A stretch of DNA of 64,000 bases, taken from NCBI GenBank assembly GCA_023055425.1, contig JALGPY010000006.1, positions 89,563,935 to 89,627,934 on the forward strand, given 5' to 3'. The DNA is from Linanthus parryae. Its lineage: Eukaryota > Streptophyta > Magnoliopsida > Ericales > Polemoniaceae. This document shows, in pieces, positions 20,868 through 32,378 of this stretch (its first letter is position 1; every line of letters starts with the position of its first letter). Both the position numbers and the translations under genes were made by a program. A model generated the notes under the pieces. It ran no database searches. It had not been told where the DNA came from and worked only from the letters and a program-made list of their open reading frames with translations.

Positions 20868-21121
20868 ATTGAGATGGTGAAAATGAAACCCTAGAATTGG
20901 GAACTAGCATAAGAAGAGAGAGAAATACCGAGAGAGAAGGAAATCATTTCATTCCAAAACAGTAAGTGAGGAATAAGAAAACCGTGCCGGTCTTTAATAC
21001 CTAGACCATTGGATCGATGATTTGAATCCACAAATAGGAAACAAGTTCAGCTAACTCACTCACATTTAGCAAACCAAAACAAAATGACACAGTTGCAGTA
21101 AAGGAGCATTAAAGAATAATA
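20868..21121 (-). mobile_element. Probable 5' LTR of copia element 2
   Basis: The sequence directly upstream (reverse strand) of the PBS contains 'gaaaccctagaattggg' and AG-rich leader-like text with no ORF. No second copy is in the window, so the LTR boundary near 21100 is only an inference. Confidence 0.4.
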
Positions 21122-21241
21122 TCATTTGAGGGAAAACATTTTACAGGAAAACATTTTACTTCCAACCAACCAGCACCAAAATACCAAAACAAGGGAAAAC
21201 ATTTTACAGGAGAATGTTTTACCACCAACCAAACGGAGCCA
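21122..21241 (-). mobile_element. Short MITE copy with GGTAAAACATTTT repeats
   Basis: The reverse strand runs from GGCTCCGTTTGGTTGGTGG through GTAAAACATTCTCCTG and CAAATGA. It is almost identical over about 110 bases to 50262-50350, including the 'TTGTTTTGGTA.TTTGGTGC' block, showing two copies of one dispersed family. Three internal GTAAAATGTTTTCC units repeat. Confidence 0.7.
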
Positions 21242-21259
21242 GAGTGGTATACTGCATAG

Positions 21260-22056
21260 TCTTAAAATCGGACCGGACCGGACCGGCCGGTTCGACCAGT
21301 CGGACCGGCGAATTGGCATGTGACCGGTCTGGTTCAAGGCTCGGACCGCTCATGCACGGAACCGGTCAAGAACCGGCCGGTTTACGGTCCAACCGGCGAA
21401 CCGGGTGGGTTGAAAAAACCGGCCGATCTTTGGTTATTCCTAAAAATTGCAATTCTGAGAATCGAACACCTGACCTCTCCTTCGCAGGCAAGGGGATTTA
21501 CTGCTTGGAAAACTAGATTGTTGTTACTTTCTCTAAACAGTTTACTATATAACCTCAAAATTGAATGCTGTTGAATGTACTTTTTAAATTTTCCTTTTTG
21601 TTTATTCATTTTTTTACATAACTACTATGTGCAATTCCAATGCTAAAAAGCTTCAAAAAAGTTGTGTCTGAAAAAAAAGCTTCAAATTTAAACACATACT
21701 AAATAATGCGTCCACGATCATTGTTTTACAAAATTTTAATTTTATGAAGAAAATCGCTTTTTTGGTCAAACTTAATTTGAAAATCATTAAATTATGTCCA
21801 AATAACTATGTTAACCTTTCGTTGTGTTTTCTAAAACAAATGTTCTCATTATGTAATCCGATATATTATATATGTTTGTCACATTTATGTATTTATGCTA
21901 TATGTTAATAAAATATATTACATATTTATATTAAAAAAATATTATTTATTATAAAACTAAAATAAAACGCACGGTTTAACCGGTTATATCACCGGTCCAA
22001 TCGGTTATACCATAAACCGGAGCCTCACTGGTTCGATCACCGGTCCAGTTCTTAGG
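21260..22056. mobile_element. ACCGGT-rich TIR element close to the FPP promoter
   Basis: The left end (TCTTAAAATCGGACCGG) and the reverse complement of the right end (CCTAAGAACTGGACCGG) match imperfectly, and both ends are full of ACCGGT/CCGGTT units (21270-21425; 21973-22050). The centre is AT-rich, non-coding, and contains a tRNA-like B-box relic near 21440-21460. No target duplication was resolved, so the superfamily is open. Confidence 0.6.
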
Positions 22057-22403
22057 AAAAAATGAAAAAACAAGTTGGTGCTAGAAGGAGAATCAACATC
22101 CGAAGTTGTATGGCTTATGGTATGGTAATGGAGAAATGAGCTGTAAGAGGTAGTGACAACCCAGTGACGCTGGGGCCCAAAAAGTCGTAAATGCATCATA
22201 TGCTTGTTTCCCGCATACAGCTCATTCCCTTCCCTCCTTTTTCTTCCTTCTTTCACTTCTTTCTTCTGCCAGAGAGAGCGTGGTTTCTGCCCTTCCACGT
22301 TATTATCTCCGCCACCCAGGGCTAAACCCGTCATTCCTTGTTCCCTCAACACGCTCTCTTCTACTGCGTCCTATTTTTTCCACTCTCCTTCTCAGAATTC
22401 TAG

Positions 22404-22410
22404 TATAAAT
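22404..22410 (+). promoter_or_regulatory. Putative TATA box of the FPP gene
   Basis: TATAAAT lies about 30 bases before a C/T- and CCACCA-rich leader, itself followed by a canonical 5' UTR splice donor. It is a fit to plant core promoter architecture only; no transcript evidence exists here. Confidence 0.5.
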
Positions 22411-22434
22411 TTATAAATTTGACACCGAACGCCG

Positions 22435-23938
22435 AATCTTTTTACCCTCCCACCACACCACCACCACCACCATCGCCACTCTCTTTCTCTCTCTCTCCAC
22501 AGAACTGCACATTCTGTTTCTCTCCCTCTAGAACACTGTAAAGTTTCTCTTCCAACAGCAATTGGATCTTTATTTCTGCAATCTCAATTCTCAAGCCATC
22601 TGATTCCACTCACTTTCTCTCTCTTTCTCTAGAAGCTGCATTCATTCACAGTGGTAAGTTACATACAATATCTAGCACTCGCAAATCTTCATTCGCACTA
22701 CTCCATTTTTGGTGAATCGCTTACGTCAGTTGGATTATTTACTGGATTTTGCCGATTGGTCTTGTGTCGGTGTCGTTTCGTAACTGTTTTCGGATTCGAA
22801 TTTTGAACTTGGAGAACCGAATCCGATTTGAGCTGCTCTATTTTTGGTAATAGTTTCAGCTTCGTGTTACTATCTCTTTCCTAAATTGGCAAGTCTGTCG
22901 TTGATTGGTTGATTTTTTTGTGACATCGAATGTGAATTCCAATTCTGCACTGTCGCGATGTTTTGGCCTTGCTTGATCTGAATATAGCAATTATAGGTAT
23001 TGTCACTGATTACTCACAATTTTATGCTTCACTTTAGTTCAAGTGTTTGTTCTCGCTTTCTTCTTCTCCTTCTGATGATGATGATGATTTGATAAGATGT
23101 GTGTTTTATCTTCATTCTGGTAGATAACTGCAAAAGCGCTTAGACTAAATTTAGATAATGGACAAGGTATTAATGACGAACACAAATTCAACACGCTTGG
23201 ATTTTAGTTCCTTGTGGGATTTTCTTTTTCCTTGATCTACTTATTTCTTATTTGGAAACAATTGGCCTTTCCTTTTTTTGGGCTTTCTTCTTCCAAATAG
23301 CAAAGAGATTGTACCGGCACGAATTGTTTTCTTAGAAGAGTTAATGTTTATTAGCATTTGGTTAACCTTAATTTTTTCTTACCTTTGTTGAACACATTTC
23401 GGTCAATTTGTTAGTGTATGTACCTGGCATTCATGTGCGCCAGCTATTATGTATGCTGGAATGGACAGGAATGTTAGGTGCAACCATGTGTGCAATTGTT
23501 AGATCTCATACCTAAGACACCGATGTGAATAACACATTCATTTTGAAAAGGCAACCGGTGTTACTAGGGCATTCTTACAAGTATGTTCGCGCTGAACAGC
23601 TCCTGCAAATTATCGTAGAAGTTTATTTAACAAACTAAGTACTGTGGCTGCCCTAGGAGGCACTGCAGCAGATTTGCTTATGTGGTGGTTTGATTGACGT
23701 TAGTTACTAAAGCCTTTGTGTAATGGGGTGGAATCTGATGTGAGCCTGTCATTAAACCCTGTGATCCGATTTGAGCAATTCATGTTGTGCAAACACATTT
23801 TAGAGTTTAGACCTTTAAATGCAAAGCGGTCGAATGCAAATATTAGGACTGGCACATTATTTTAGAATTTGGATTATTTAGTTGAATAATATGTACGTAT
23901 TATGTTTCTAACTTTTACATCGTCAAACACAGTCTGAA
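22435..23938 (+). promoter_or_regulatory. FPP 5' UTR with a leader intron (donor 22654, acceptor 23932)
   Basis: A CT-rich leader exon ends at GTG|GTAAGT (donor GT at 22654-22655). The acceptor is AACACAG (AG at 23931-23932), leaving six bases before the ATG at 23939. The ~1.28-kb intron is T-rich, as expected for plant introns. The leader contains 'ctctctctctcc' tracts. Leader introns are often expression-enhancing in plants; that role is inferred, not shown. Confidence 0.6.
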
Positions 23939-26900
23939 ATGGACAAGCGGAGTTGGCCCTGGAAGAAGAAATCCTCCGACAAAGCTGGTAATGAGAAAGC
24001 AGTTCCTGGTTCAGAGTCTGCTGCTGATTCAGCTGATGGTGATCAAGTATGCACATTAACTTTTAGCACCACTAATGATTTCTTATTGAACTTATGTTAG
24101 GAAAGACTGCTCGAATACATCTGCGTCCTTTCCTTTTTATGTATTTTTCAAGGAAACTATCCTCTTTCGGAGAGTTCTCTCACTATCAGCAATCCTTCAC
24201 CTCTGTTTGAAATTCACGGGCTATTATGATTTTCCATTTTTATCTAGCTTGCTCTGTTGATTACTTTGAGATGCAAAAGATCAGTGAAAATTGCTTGGAA
24301 ATATTTGGTTTCGGATACATTTGATTTCCTGTAGACATCCCCATGAACTGTGAGAGCTTGTTTAGTAAGCATTTGATCATTAGGGTCAATTGTTGATCTG
24401 CAATTTGAACGGTGGATCATCATCAAGGACACAATTGAGGTTATCAGAGGTCATGGAGTAAATCATTGAATTGTAGAACCTTGGCATGGTTCGAAAGGAC
24501 ATCCATGGTTTTGGTCTGAGTGAATGCCTCTTTTATATCTGAGGGGCCAATAGTGTAGATCATTTCTTGCATCTACTAAACCAGGCGCTCGTCAGATATC
24601 TTCTCTCTTTAAGACTGAACAAAATCACAGGGAGTGAGGGCGAGTGGCTACTAAAACTCCTCTACCTCTTTGGCCCCATGATTCTCTCATTTGTCCCAAA
24701 TTGAGGTGAAATCTAATGCCATGCTCCTTATCTAGGGCCTAAATGTTGTAAAGCAGAGGCTGTCTCAGGTCCATGGACCTAGTGGATTCTTAAGAGACGC
24801 TATATCGGAGGGTCTTATGAACCTTTATGTCTGGCAGAAAGTAATGGCTGACCAGGACATCTCTTTACCATGAAACAAGATCTGGCCATTGTTAGGCGAG
24901 CACTTTTGACATGATTTTGCAGTTCTGTTCTGTCAGACTGTCACACGAGGGTAGATTGAGTTAAGTGATTTTACACAATTCCTAAACCTACGTAGCTATA
25001 GTTTACGAGCCTGTTGCGCGCTGATCCATATTTTCATTAGTATTATTTTTTGCTGAAACAGATCTTGTGGTTCTGAAATTTGAGTCTTCTAGAAATAAAT
25101 TGAAATTTATTCTCTTTTTGCTCCAGAAATAGATTAAGAAAGCTTTGGCAAGTGTCATGGTTATGTGAAAGCTTCTAACTTAACAATGTGAAGATTTGTC
25201 ATGTTTCAGGGCAGAGAGTTGGTTAATAGTTGGCATAATGACTATAAATATGTGATACAGTGTGATAGAGAATGTTGACACTGAAACAGATGATATTAAT
25301 TAATAAGTCTTACTGAACCTCATATGTAGCTAATCGTTGTACGAGCATGCTCATGGGATGTTCGAAGGTTCAAACTACCCCCTCAAAGAGGAACATCAGT
25401 TAACTTTGCCCAGTTGATCAGCTCAATCATGTTTTGTTTTGCTTCCCATCTCTGCAGTATCACATGCTGGTTTGTAATGTTGAACGTAGCTAACACCTAT
25501 AGAAAAAGAGTATAGTAGATACAATGAAACGGTTGATTGCCATTGTAGACTCGTCTTCATTTTTCAGGTAGTTGATTGAACTAGTCTCTCATTGGCCTTT
25601 ATTTCCTTGCTTGTCTATTCTTTTCTCCTCTCTGCTAGCAGGATGATTGCAAAAAGCCAAGATATGTTCAAATCTCTGTTGAGACATATTCACATCTAAA
25701 TGGGTTGGCGGACCAAGTAAAGACATATGAGGATCAAGTGAAAACTTTAGAGAATGAAGTTGGGAACTTAAATGAGAAGCTATCTGCAGCCCATACAGAA
25801 TTGACCAACAAAGAAGGCGTTGTGAGGCAACATTCTAAAGTTGCAGAAGAAGCTGTATCAGGTTTGATAATATTTATGATTTTTTCTTTTCTTTTCTTTA
25901 AAGTGACGCGGTTTGTCACTTCGAGTTTCAGCACCCACTGGCATAATAACCGAACTGCTCACTTTTAGATTTGGATTCCGCAGCTTCTATAAATGAAATC
26001 TTTTGTTTGCTACAGGTTGGGAAAAAGCCGAGGCAGAAGCGTTGGCTTTGAAAAATCATTTGGAATCTGTAACACTGTTGAAGCTTACTGCTGAAGATCG
26101 AGCATCACATTTGGATGGTGCCTTAAAAGAGTGCATGAGACAGATACGAAATTTGAAGGACGAACATGAACAAAGATTGCATGACGTTGTTCTTACTAAA
26201 ACAAATCAGTGGGATAAACTAAAGCAGGAATTTGAAGCAAAGTTGGCTAGTATGGACCAAGAACTTCGTCGGTCCGCTGCTGACAATTCTGCACTTTCGA
26301 GGTCATTGCAAGAGCGTTCTAACATGCTCATTAGGATAAGCGAAGAAAAATCTCAAGCAGAGGCAGAGATTAAAATGTTGAAAAGCAACGTTGAATCATG
26401 TGAAAGAGAAATAAATTCACTGAAATACGAACTCCGTATAGTTGCAAAAGAGCTAGATATCCGCAATGAGGAAAAGAATATGAGTGTAAGAGCTGCAGAG
26501 GTAGCCAACAAGCAGCAACTGGAAGGAGTAAAGAAAATAGCAAAGCTGGAAGCTGAGTGCCAAAGGTTGCGTGGTCTTGTTCGTAAAAAGTTGCCTAGTC
26601 CTGCCGCATGGGCCCAAATGAAGTTGGAAGTTGACAGCTTAGGCAGGGATTGTGGAGAAACTCGTACAAGACGATCTCCTCCTGTAAAGCCTCCTAGTCC
26701 TCGCTCTTCCCAGATGTCTGAATTTTCCATTGACATTGTACAGAAGTTCCAGAAAGAGAATGACTTCCTTGCGGAACGTCTAATGGCCATGGAAGAAGAA
26801 ACAAATATGTTAAAAGAAGCATTGGCAAAGCGCAACAGTGAATTGCAAGTTTCCAGGAATGTTTGTGCGAAGACAGTTAGCAAGCTTCAAAGTTTAGAAT

Positions 26901-29900
26901 CACAGTTGCATGTGAATAGGAATCCAACAGTATCTAATGATCAAATTATCCCTGATGGCTTGTTTACTCATAGCGCTAGCAGTCCACCCAGCTTTACCTC
27001 TGTCTCTGAAGATGGAATCGACGATCAAGCAAGTTATGCTGGTTCTTGGGCGACAGCAATGATATCTGAACTCTCCCATTCCAAGAAGGAAAACAATGTT
27101 CAGAAAGCAAGCAGGGCTGAGAGTGCAAATCGCTTGGAGCTTATGGACGACTTCCTGGAGATGGAGAAATTAGCAAATGACTCAAATGGGGCGGTGGCTC
27201 GTTCAGATGTTTCGGACATTAAGAATAGGGCTGTGGTGGCGAACCAATCTGAAGCAGTGACAAGTGATATGCATTTCCATTCAAAATATGAGCCTAACTT
27301 GCTCTCATCTGCAGGTCCAACTCCGCAATCTGATGTTGAATCAGTGGCCAGGGGAAAGTTCGAATCAGTGGTTGCTTTGGTTGAATCGATGTCCAAGGAC
27401 TCCGATGTGAGAAAGGTTTTAGACGACATCAGGCTTATAGTGCAGGAAACACATGACAATCTTCAGCCGCATTCCATTATCTCTGGTTTGGAGGGAAATC
27501 TTTGTTCAGATGCCTCAATCGATAGGCAGGTTTGCAATGAGGGGCATGGGGCAACTGCAGAGAAAGAAGTTTGTATGTCCAACGATAATAGCCAGGATGG
27601 CGAACTTGCCCATATGATTAGTGAAGAATTGATTGCTTCCATATCTCAGATTCATGACTTTGTTCTGGTTCTGGAGAAAGAAGCTATGTCTTTCAAAAGC
27701 TCATCTCCTGACGGGGATGGTTTGAGCCAAAACATTCAAGAATTCTCTGATACGTTTGAAAAAGTTATTCAAAACCAAAAGCATGTGGACGATTTTGTTC
27801 TCGATCTTTCAAATGTTTTTAATAAAGCCAGTGAACTTCACTTTAGTGTCCTGGGCTACAAGAGTAATGAAGCATTGACCAGTAGCTCTGATTGCATTGA
27901 CAAGGTTGCATTACCAGAAAACAAGTTGGTTCAGGACACAGAGGGAGAGGCATATGAAAAGGGTTGTTCCCACTTTTCTGATTCTGTTTCTGATCCTGGC
28001 ATTCCCAATGAAGTACCTACTTCGGATTCAAATGTTAAATCTTGGAAATGCTCTCAGGAGGAGTTTGAACAACTCAAAGAAGAAAATGAGAAAATCGTTT
28101 TGGATCTGGCTAGGTGTTCTGATGATTTGGGGAGCACAAGAACTCAACTCCAGGAAACAGAGCAGCTTCTGAGTGAAATTAAATCGCAATTAGAATCTGC
28201 TCAAAATTTGAACAGCTTGGCTGAGACTCAACTGAAGTGTATGGCCGAGTCATACAAGTCTCTTGAAAGGAAAGCAGAGGAGTTGCAGAATGAAGTGAAT
28301 CGTCTACAATCAAGAACAGAAAGTTTGGATTCCGAGCTTAAAGAAGAGAAGAGGAATCATGATGATGCTTTGGCTAGGTGCAAGGATCTTCAAGAGCAAT
28401 TGCAAAGGTTAGTACTTAATTTTGTCTTGCTTATGTAGGAACTGGCTGCAGTAAGTGGTAGGTATAGTGGGTGCATGGTCAAACATATAATCCTAGGCTA
28501 AGGTTTAGATATGTTCATTCTACTGCAGCTGCATGTTATATATCATTAAACTTAAGCACATAATCACACATGCCCTCTACTTTCCTTCCTTTGGGGACTG
28601 GGGAGAACTTCACACAATAGTGTTTCTATGATTACTCCTTCATTTCTCATAGCATCCGTTCGCAACTTCTCTTCAGAGATAATTTGTAGAAGTAAACATG
28701 TTTAACTTTATTATACGCTGAGAACAAGTCACCAAAAAAGAGATTTAGGGTTTTTGTATGTACTTGTGCCATGTTGCTTTATCTTGGCTGCTATATATCC
28801 AATATATCTTGTATCCTCATGCTTCATACGGATTTTACTTATCCTTGGTCGTTCTTTGTTATATTACAGAAATGAAAAGTGTGCAGTGGGCGAGCTCCAC
28901 ATCAAGACTGATCAGGTGAGATACTTTTACTTCCTATCATGTAATCAGTCTTATCCTCGTATGAACTTATACTTTTATCCTCTCCCATACCAGGTCCTGA
29001 TTTTTCTTTTAAGACCGTCATAATTGACTTCAGATATTTTACGTGATTAGATCTATACCCTATGCATTCTTTGGAACTGAAAGGGTCATAAAAGAGCTCT
29101 TGGTCTTTAAAAGTTTTTCTGTATACAGTTGCATTCCACATCTCTTTTGTTTCTTCGAATGCTCGCCAATGTATCTCAATAATTTTCTTTACTATGTATC
29201 TTTATTCCTAAACCTAGCAGTCACTTGTACTATCCTAAGACGGTGAAGGAGTTGCACATGACTAGCCTTAAAGCTCCATAGCACAATTGCAATCGTTAAA
29301 AACATTTTGAGATAATTGGGGCTTCAATAATAATACCTGTGATTACTGTATGCGTATCTCCAGTTCCACAACATTTGTGGTTTCATCAAAAGCTCCACTA
29401 ATACCTGTAATCAGCCTACATTGATGTAGGTGTGCTGACGGCTTGAGTATGTTAATGTTTTGAAAACTTCAGTTACTTAATAATTAACATTACTTCATCA
29501 ATGTATTGAAATACTGTGGGAACGTATTACCAAGGTACACCTGCACATGAAAAAGAGGAGGAACCTCACTGAAAGGGTGATAACAGAATTTAGCGGCAAA
29601 AGGACGTCCCTGTTTGGAAGCATTGACAAATGTTGAAAGTTAAAGATGACTTTATGAAAAATTTAAGTTTATATATGCATTTCTGTTCAATGAACTAAAA
29701 TATGCAATAAAAGATGGCGTGAAGCATGAACTAGAGAAGTCTTCAAATTTCAGCCTTCATTTTGTTAAAGTAGTAACTACTTATAATCTAGGTACTCGAG
29801 CCTTCTGCCTATATGCTACTTTCGCTGGCACATGAAAGTTTGCAATTGATCGATTATCCATGTAACTTGTTAACATTTTTTCTTTTTTTATATATCTATA

Positions 29901-30440
29901 AAGTTCAGTCCATGGCTTAAATGGATGAAGTGTTGATATCTGAAAGCACTTTCGTTCTAAAAAAAGCACTTTCTCGAACTGCAGGAGAAAGAAGTAGCTG
30001 CTGCAGCAGAGAAGCTAGCAGAGTGCCAAGAGACCATCTTTCTTCTAGGCAAGCAATTGAATGCTATGCGACCTCAGACAGATTTTATGGGATCACCCTA
30101 TACAGATAGAAGCCATAAGGGTGAAAATGGCCACACGGAAGAACCTTCAACCACTGGCATGAACTTGCAGGATTTTGATGATCAGTCTGAGATGGATGGT
30201 GACACCACTATGAATTTGCACAGGAAAGGTGCCGAGTCCCCGATGGATTTGTACAACTCTCCTTTCACTTCTTCAGACACTGAAGCGAGCAATCTCTTGA
30301 AGTCACCAATCAATTCCAAGCATCCGAAACATCGATCTACCAAGTCTGGATCATCTTCTTTATCTTCTGGTCTCACGCCAGAGAAACATTCACGTGGATT
30401 TAGCAGGTTCTTTTCCTCTAAATCAAAAAGCGGCTATTAG
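23939..30440 (+). CDS. FPP: Filament-like plant protein (FPP), long coiled-coil protein, five coding exons
   Basis: CDS join 23939-24046, 25642-25861, 26016-28407, 28870-28915, 29985-30440 (3222 nt, 1073 residues), with all GT/AG borders and phases consistent. The start MDKRSWPWKKKSSDK, KKPRYVQISVETYSHL (about 40-56) and WEKAEAEALALK (about 111-122) are diagnostic of the FPP family. Long heptad-rich coils occupy about 50-300, including AECQRLRGLVRKKLPSP near 290, and 345-400. A Ser/acidic middle follows, then a second coil at about 790-935 (LLSEIKSQLESAQNLN). The Ser-rich tail ends SRFFSSKSKSGY. FPPs are plant-specific; family members bind the WPP-domain protein MAF1 and some associate with membranes or microtubules (family knowledge). 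This is the only clearly intact host gene. It most resembles the FPP4/5/6 subgroup, but the exact orthologue is not fixed. Confidence 0.95.
24047..25641 (+). other. FPP intron 1 of the coding region
   Basis: About 1.6 kb, T-rich, with donor GTATGC and acceptor CTAGCAG. No transposon or nested gene is recognised. The acceptor is a NAGNAG tandem (TAGCAG at 25636-25641), so the next exon may begin at 25639 or 25642, adding or omitting one Gln. Confidence 0.8.
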
Positions 30441-30900
30441 TGTAAACTTAATAGAGCAGTGTCTCTGCTTAAAGGTAGGCGATGAAGGGTTGCAGGTCGC
30501 AATCATATCTCTACCTTGTTTACGAAGTTATGGACTATTTACAGTAGCACCGAGTTGTACTGTCCACTTGCTGCTGGTTTGGATATCTGCATTTTCAGCA
30601 AGTTTTTTTCCAGACTCGCTTGAAGTTCAGTGGCGAGTTTGCGTCCTGAAAAAGCCTGTTTCATATTTTGAAGACCTCAATGTCATAAACTGTCTGAAGT
30701 AGCGCTATGAGGTCTGGATTCTGACAATCTCATTCTGCGCGTTCAACAGCCAAGAGGTGACTGCTTTAGACCAATTTGTTAGTAGTTTCTGTTTGTAATG
30801 CATGTATATGATGTTCAGTGGTTTTACGGATTGTTATAGTATACAAGATAGCATTTTCTTTTTCCCTTCTGTTGTTTGACTAAACAATTTGAGAAATATA
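30441..30900 (+). other. FPP 3' UTR and terminator region (end approximate)
   Basis: Non-coding sequence after the stop, with TTTGTAATGCATG near 30795 and an AT-rich stretch (AAATATAAAG near 30893) that could serve as polyadenylation signals. The end is uncertain by about 100 bases, and a MITE begins at 30965. Confidence 0.5.
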
Positions 30901-30964
30901 AAGTTATTTTAAAGTTGATTATGTCCTTGGAATAGATACGTCCTTGGTCGATTAGTTTATTATT

Positions 30965-31298
30965 GGCGCTGTTTGGATTTCGAGGTTAGGTTGAACCCAA
31001 CCTAACCCCAACCATGGCAAAGACCCGGTCACCGGACGTGATTACCGGTGGCCGGGTAATTTTAACCGGTGACCGGGTAAGTAGGCCGGTGACCGGGTGT
31101 GGGGATGATGTGGTGACGAAAATTGTAGTTTTAGTGATAAAAAAATAATAAAAAAACAACCGGTGACCGGCTCCAACTAAACTGGTCACTTGAAAAATTC
31201 TACCCCACCTACTAAACCTAAAACCCCAAATATTAAATCCAAATGACATCAGGTTATGGTTCAACATAACCCAAAAATCGTTAAATCCAAACAGCCCC
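30965..31298. mobile_element. MITE with GGNGCTGTTTGGATTT TIRs
   Basis: The left end GGCGCTGTTTGGATTTC and the reverse complement of the right end GGGGCTGTTTGGATTTA match, and 'ggttgaacc'-type blocks continue the inverted repeat for about 45 bases. The interior holds CCGGTGACCGGGTAA-like repeats (31020-31180). At 334 bp it encodes nothing. TIR sequence suggests a Tourist- or hAT-like MITE; flanks ATT/GTT do not prove a TSD. Confidence 0.65.
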
Positions 31299-31354
31299 GT
31301 TATGTTAAAGAGAAAAAGTGAAGCGGTAGGGTAGTGATTACTGAATGAGACCAC

Positions 31355-31690
31355 ATTATGTCAAAGGCGGTTGCCTGGGCGCCTCAGGTAAGGTGAGTCA
31401 TCTAGACATTACGCGTCTGAACCTTAGCAATTAGGCGGTCGCCTAAGGATCGCCCGATCGCCTAGTCGTTATCCGATTGCCTAGTTCGCTCAAGTGGTTG
31501 ATAGCGTTCAGCCATACAATTTTATTGTTTGTGAAATTTATGGTATTAAATATATTAATCAAGCTAAAGATACATACATTGATAGATTTTTTAAATTCCG
31601 GGGGGGGGGGGGGGGGGGGGGGGGGACGTAAATTGTTTGTAATCAAGGAGTGCCTGGAGTAGAGTGGTGGAGGCTAGGCAGGGGTCCGAC
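31355..31690. repeat. GCCTAGGCG-rich patch and poly-G tract
   Basis: The interval 31370-31495 is packed with GGCGGTTGCCT, GGCGCCT, GGCGGTCGCCTA and GATCGCCTAG words that pair with one another. A 26-base G run occupies 31600-31625 and could form quadruplex DNA or mark uncertain assembly. No gene. Confidence 0.5.
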
Positions 31691-32378
31691 GGGTTTGAAA
31701 CTACCTAGTGCTTACCTGGCCAAGCAGGAAAAATAGTGGACCGAGTGGGTCCACAATAGAATTATAGGTATAAAACACCTAACTCGGCTGGATTATGATG
31801 CACTTCTAATAATTTACTGCCTGATGAGAAGAGAGACCATAGATATCCCAACCTTGATTTGTGGTTATTTCCAAGAGCGGAAATGGGTTGTGAGCAAGAA
31901 AGGGCTGGGCGGGTCAATGATCCAGATGGCCATGGACAATATGGTTGTGATCCATGTGAAACTCTGAGACATGAAACTGCCTTGGGTTAAGCTTTATCGA
32001 AAGACTGCTGCATTGACCCCTGATGCAGTGGCTGCTGCAGCCGAACAGGCAGAGCATGTCGCTCCGATTGGCGGTACTAAGGGGGATGATGAACCAGAGA
32101 ACATGGACGAGGACATGCCAAGTCCACATGTCCAGCATGTTTACTAGGGAGGAGGCCTGAAGACATGGCAGAAGGCCAGTCTAGCCGGGCTGCCACGCGC
32201 AGTGTGGCAGGACGAATCGAGCGACTGAGCATGAGCAGTGGGTGAGGAAGAAAATAAAGGTCCAAGATAAAAAGTTCAATATTTTTGCCAAAATAATGAA
32301 GAAAATGGCATGGTGCTTGGGCAAAAAAATTAAGACCCAAAAACATGAACATGCTGCGAACAAGGCCATTGTGGAGCT
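31691..32378 (+). pseudogene. Unclassified transposon ORF remnant
   Basis: Forward frames contain broken coding-like text (about 31810-32380): LLPDEKRDHRYPNLDLWLFPRAEMG, then in another frame VAAAAEQAEHVAPIGG with DDEPENMDEDMP, then a basic helical stretch RKKIKVQDKKFNIF. Ala/Glu-rich segments near an LTR suggest the C-terminal part of a gag-like ORF, but no domain is firmly recognised. It runs directly into the copia LTR at 32379. Confidence 0.3.

Noticed and set aside
21430..21480. A tRNA gene
   Set aside because: Only a B-box/T-arm-like word is visible; no acceptor stem or complete cloverleaf could be formed.
26353..27459. Reverse-strand ORFs inside FPP exon 3 (26353-26883, 27100-27459)
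   Set aside because: Shadows of the FPP coding frame; no recognisable domain and no start context.
31600..31625. Poly-G tract as a functional quadruplex
   Set aside because: A single homopolymer run is equally explained by slippage or assembly artefact; no repeated G-tract pattern.
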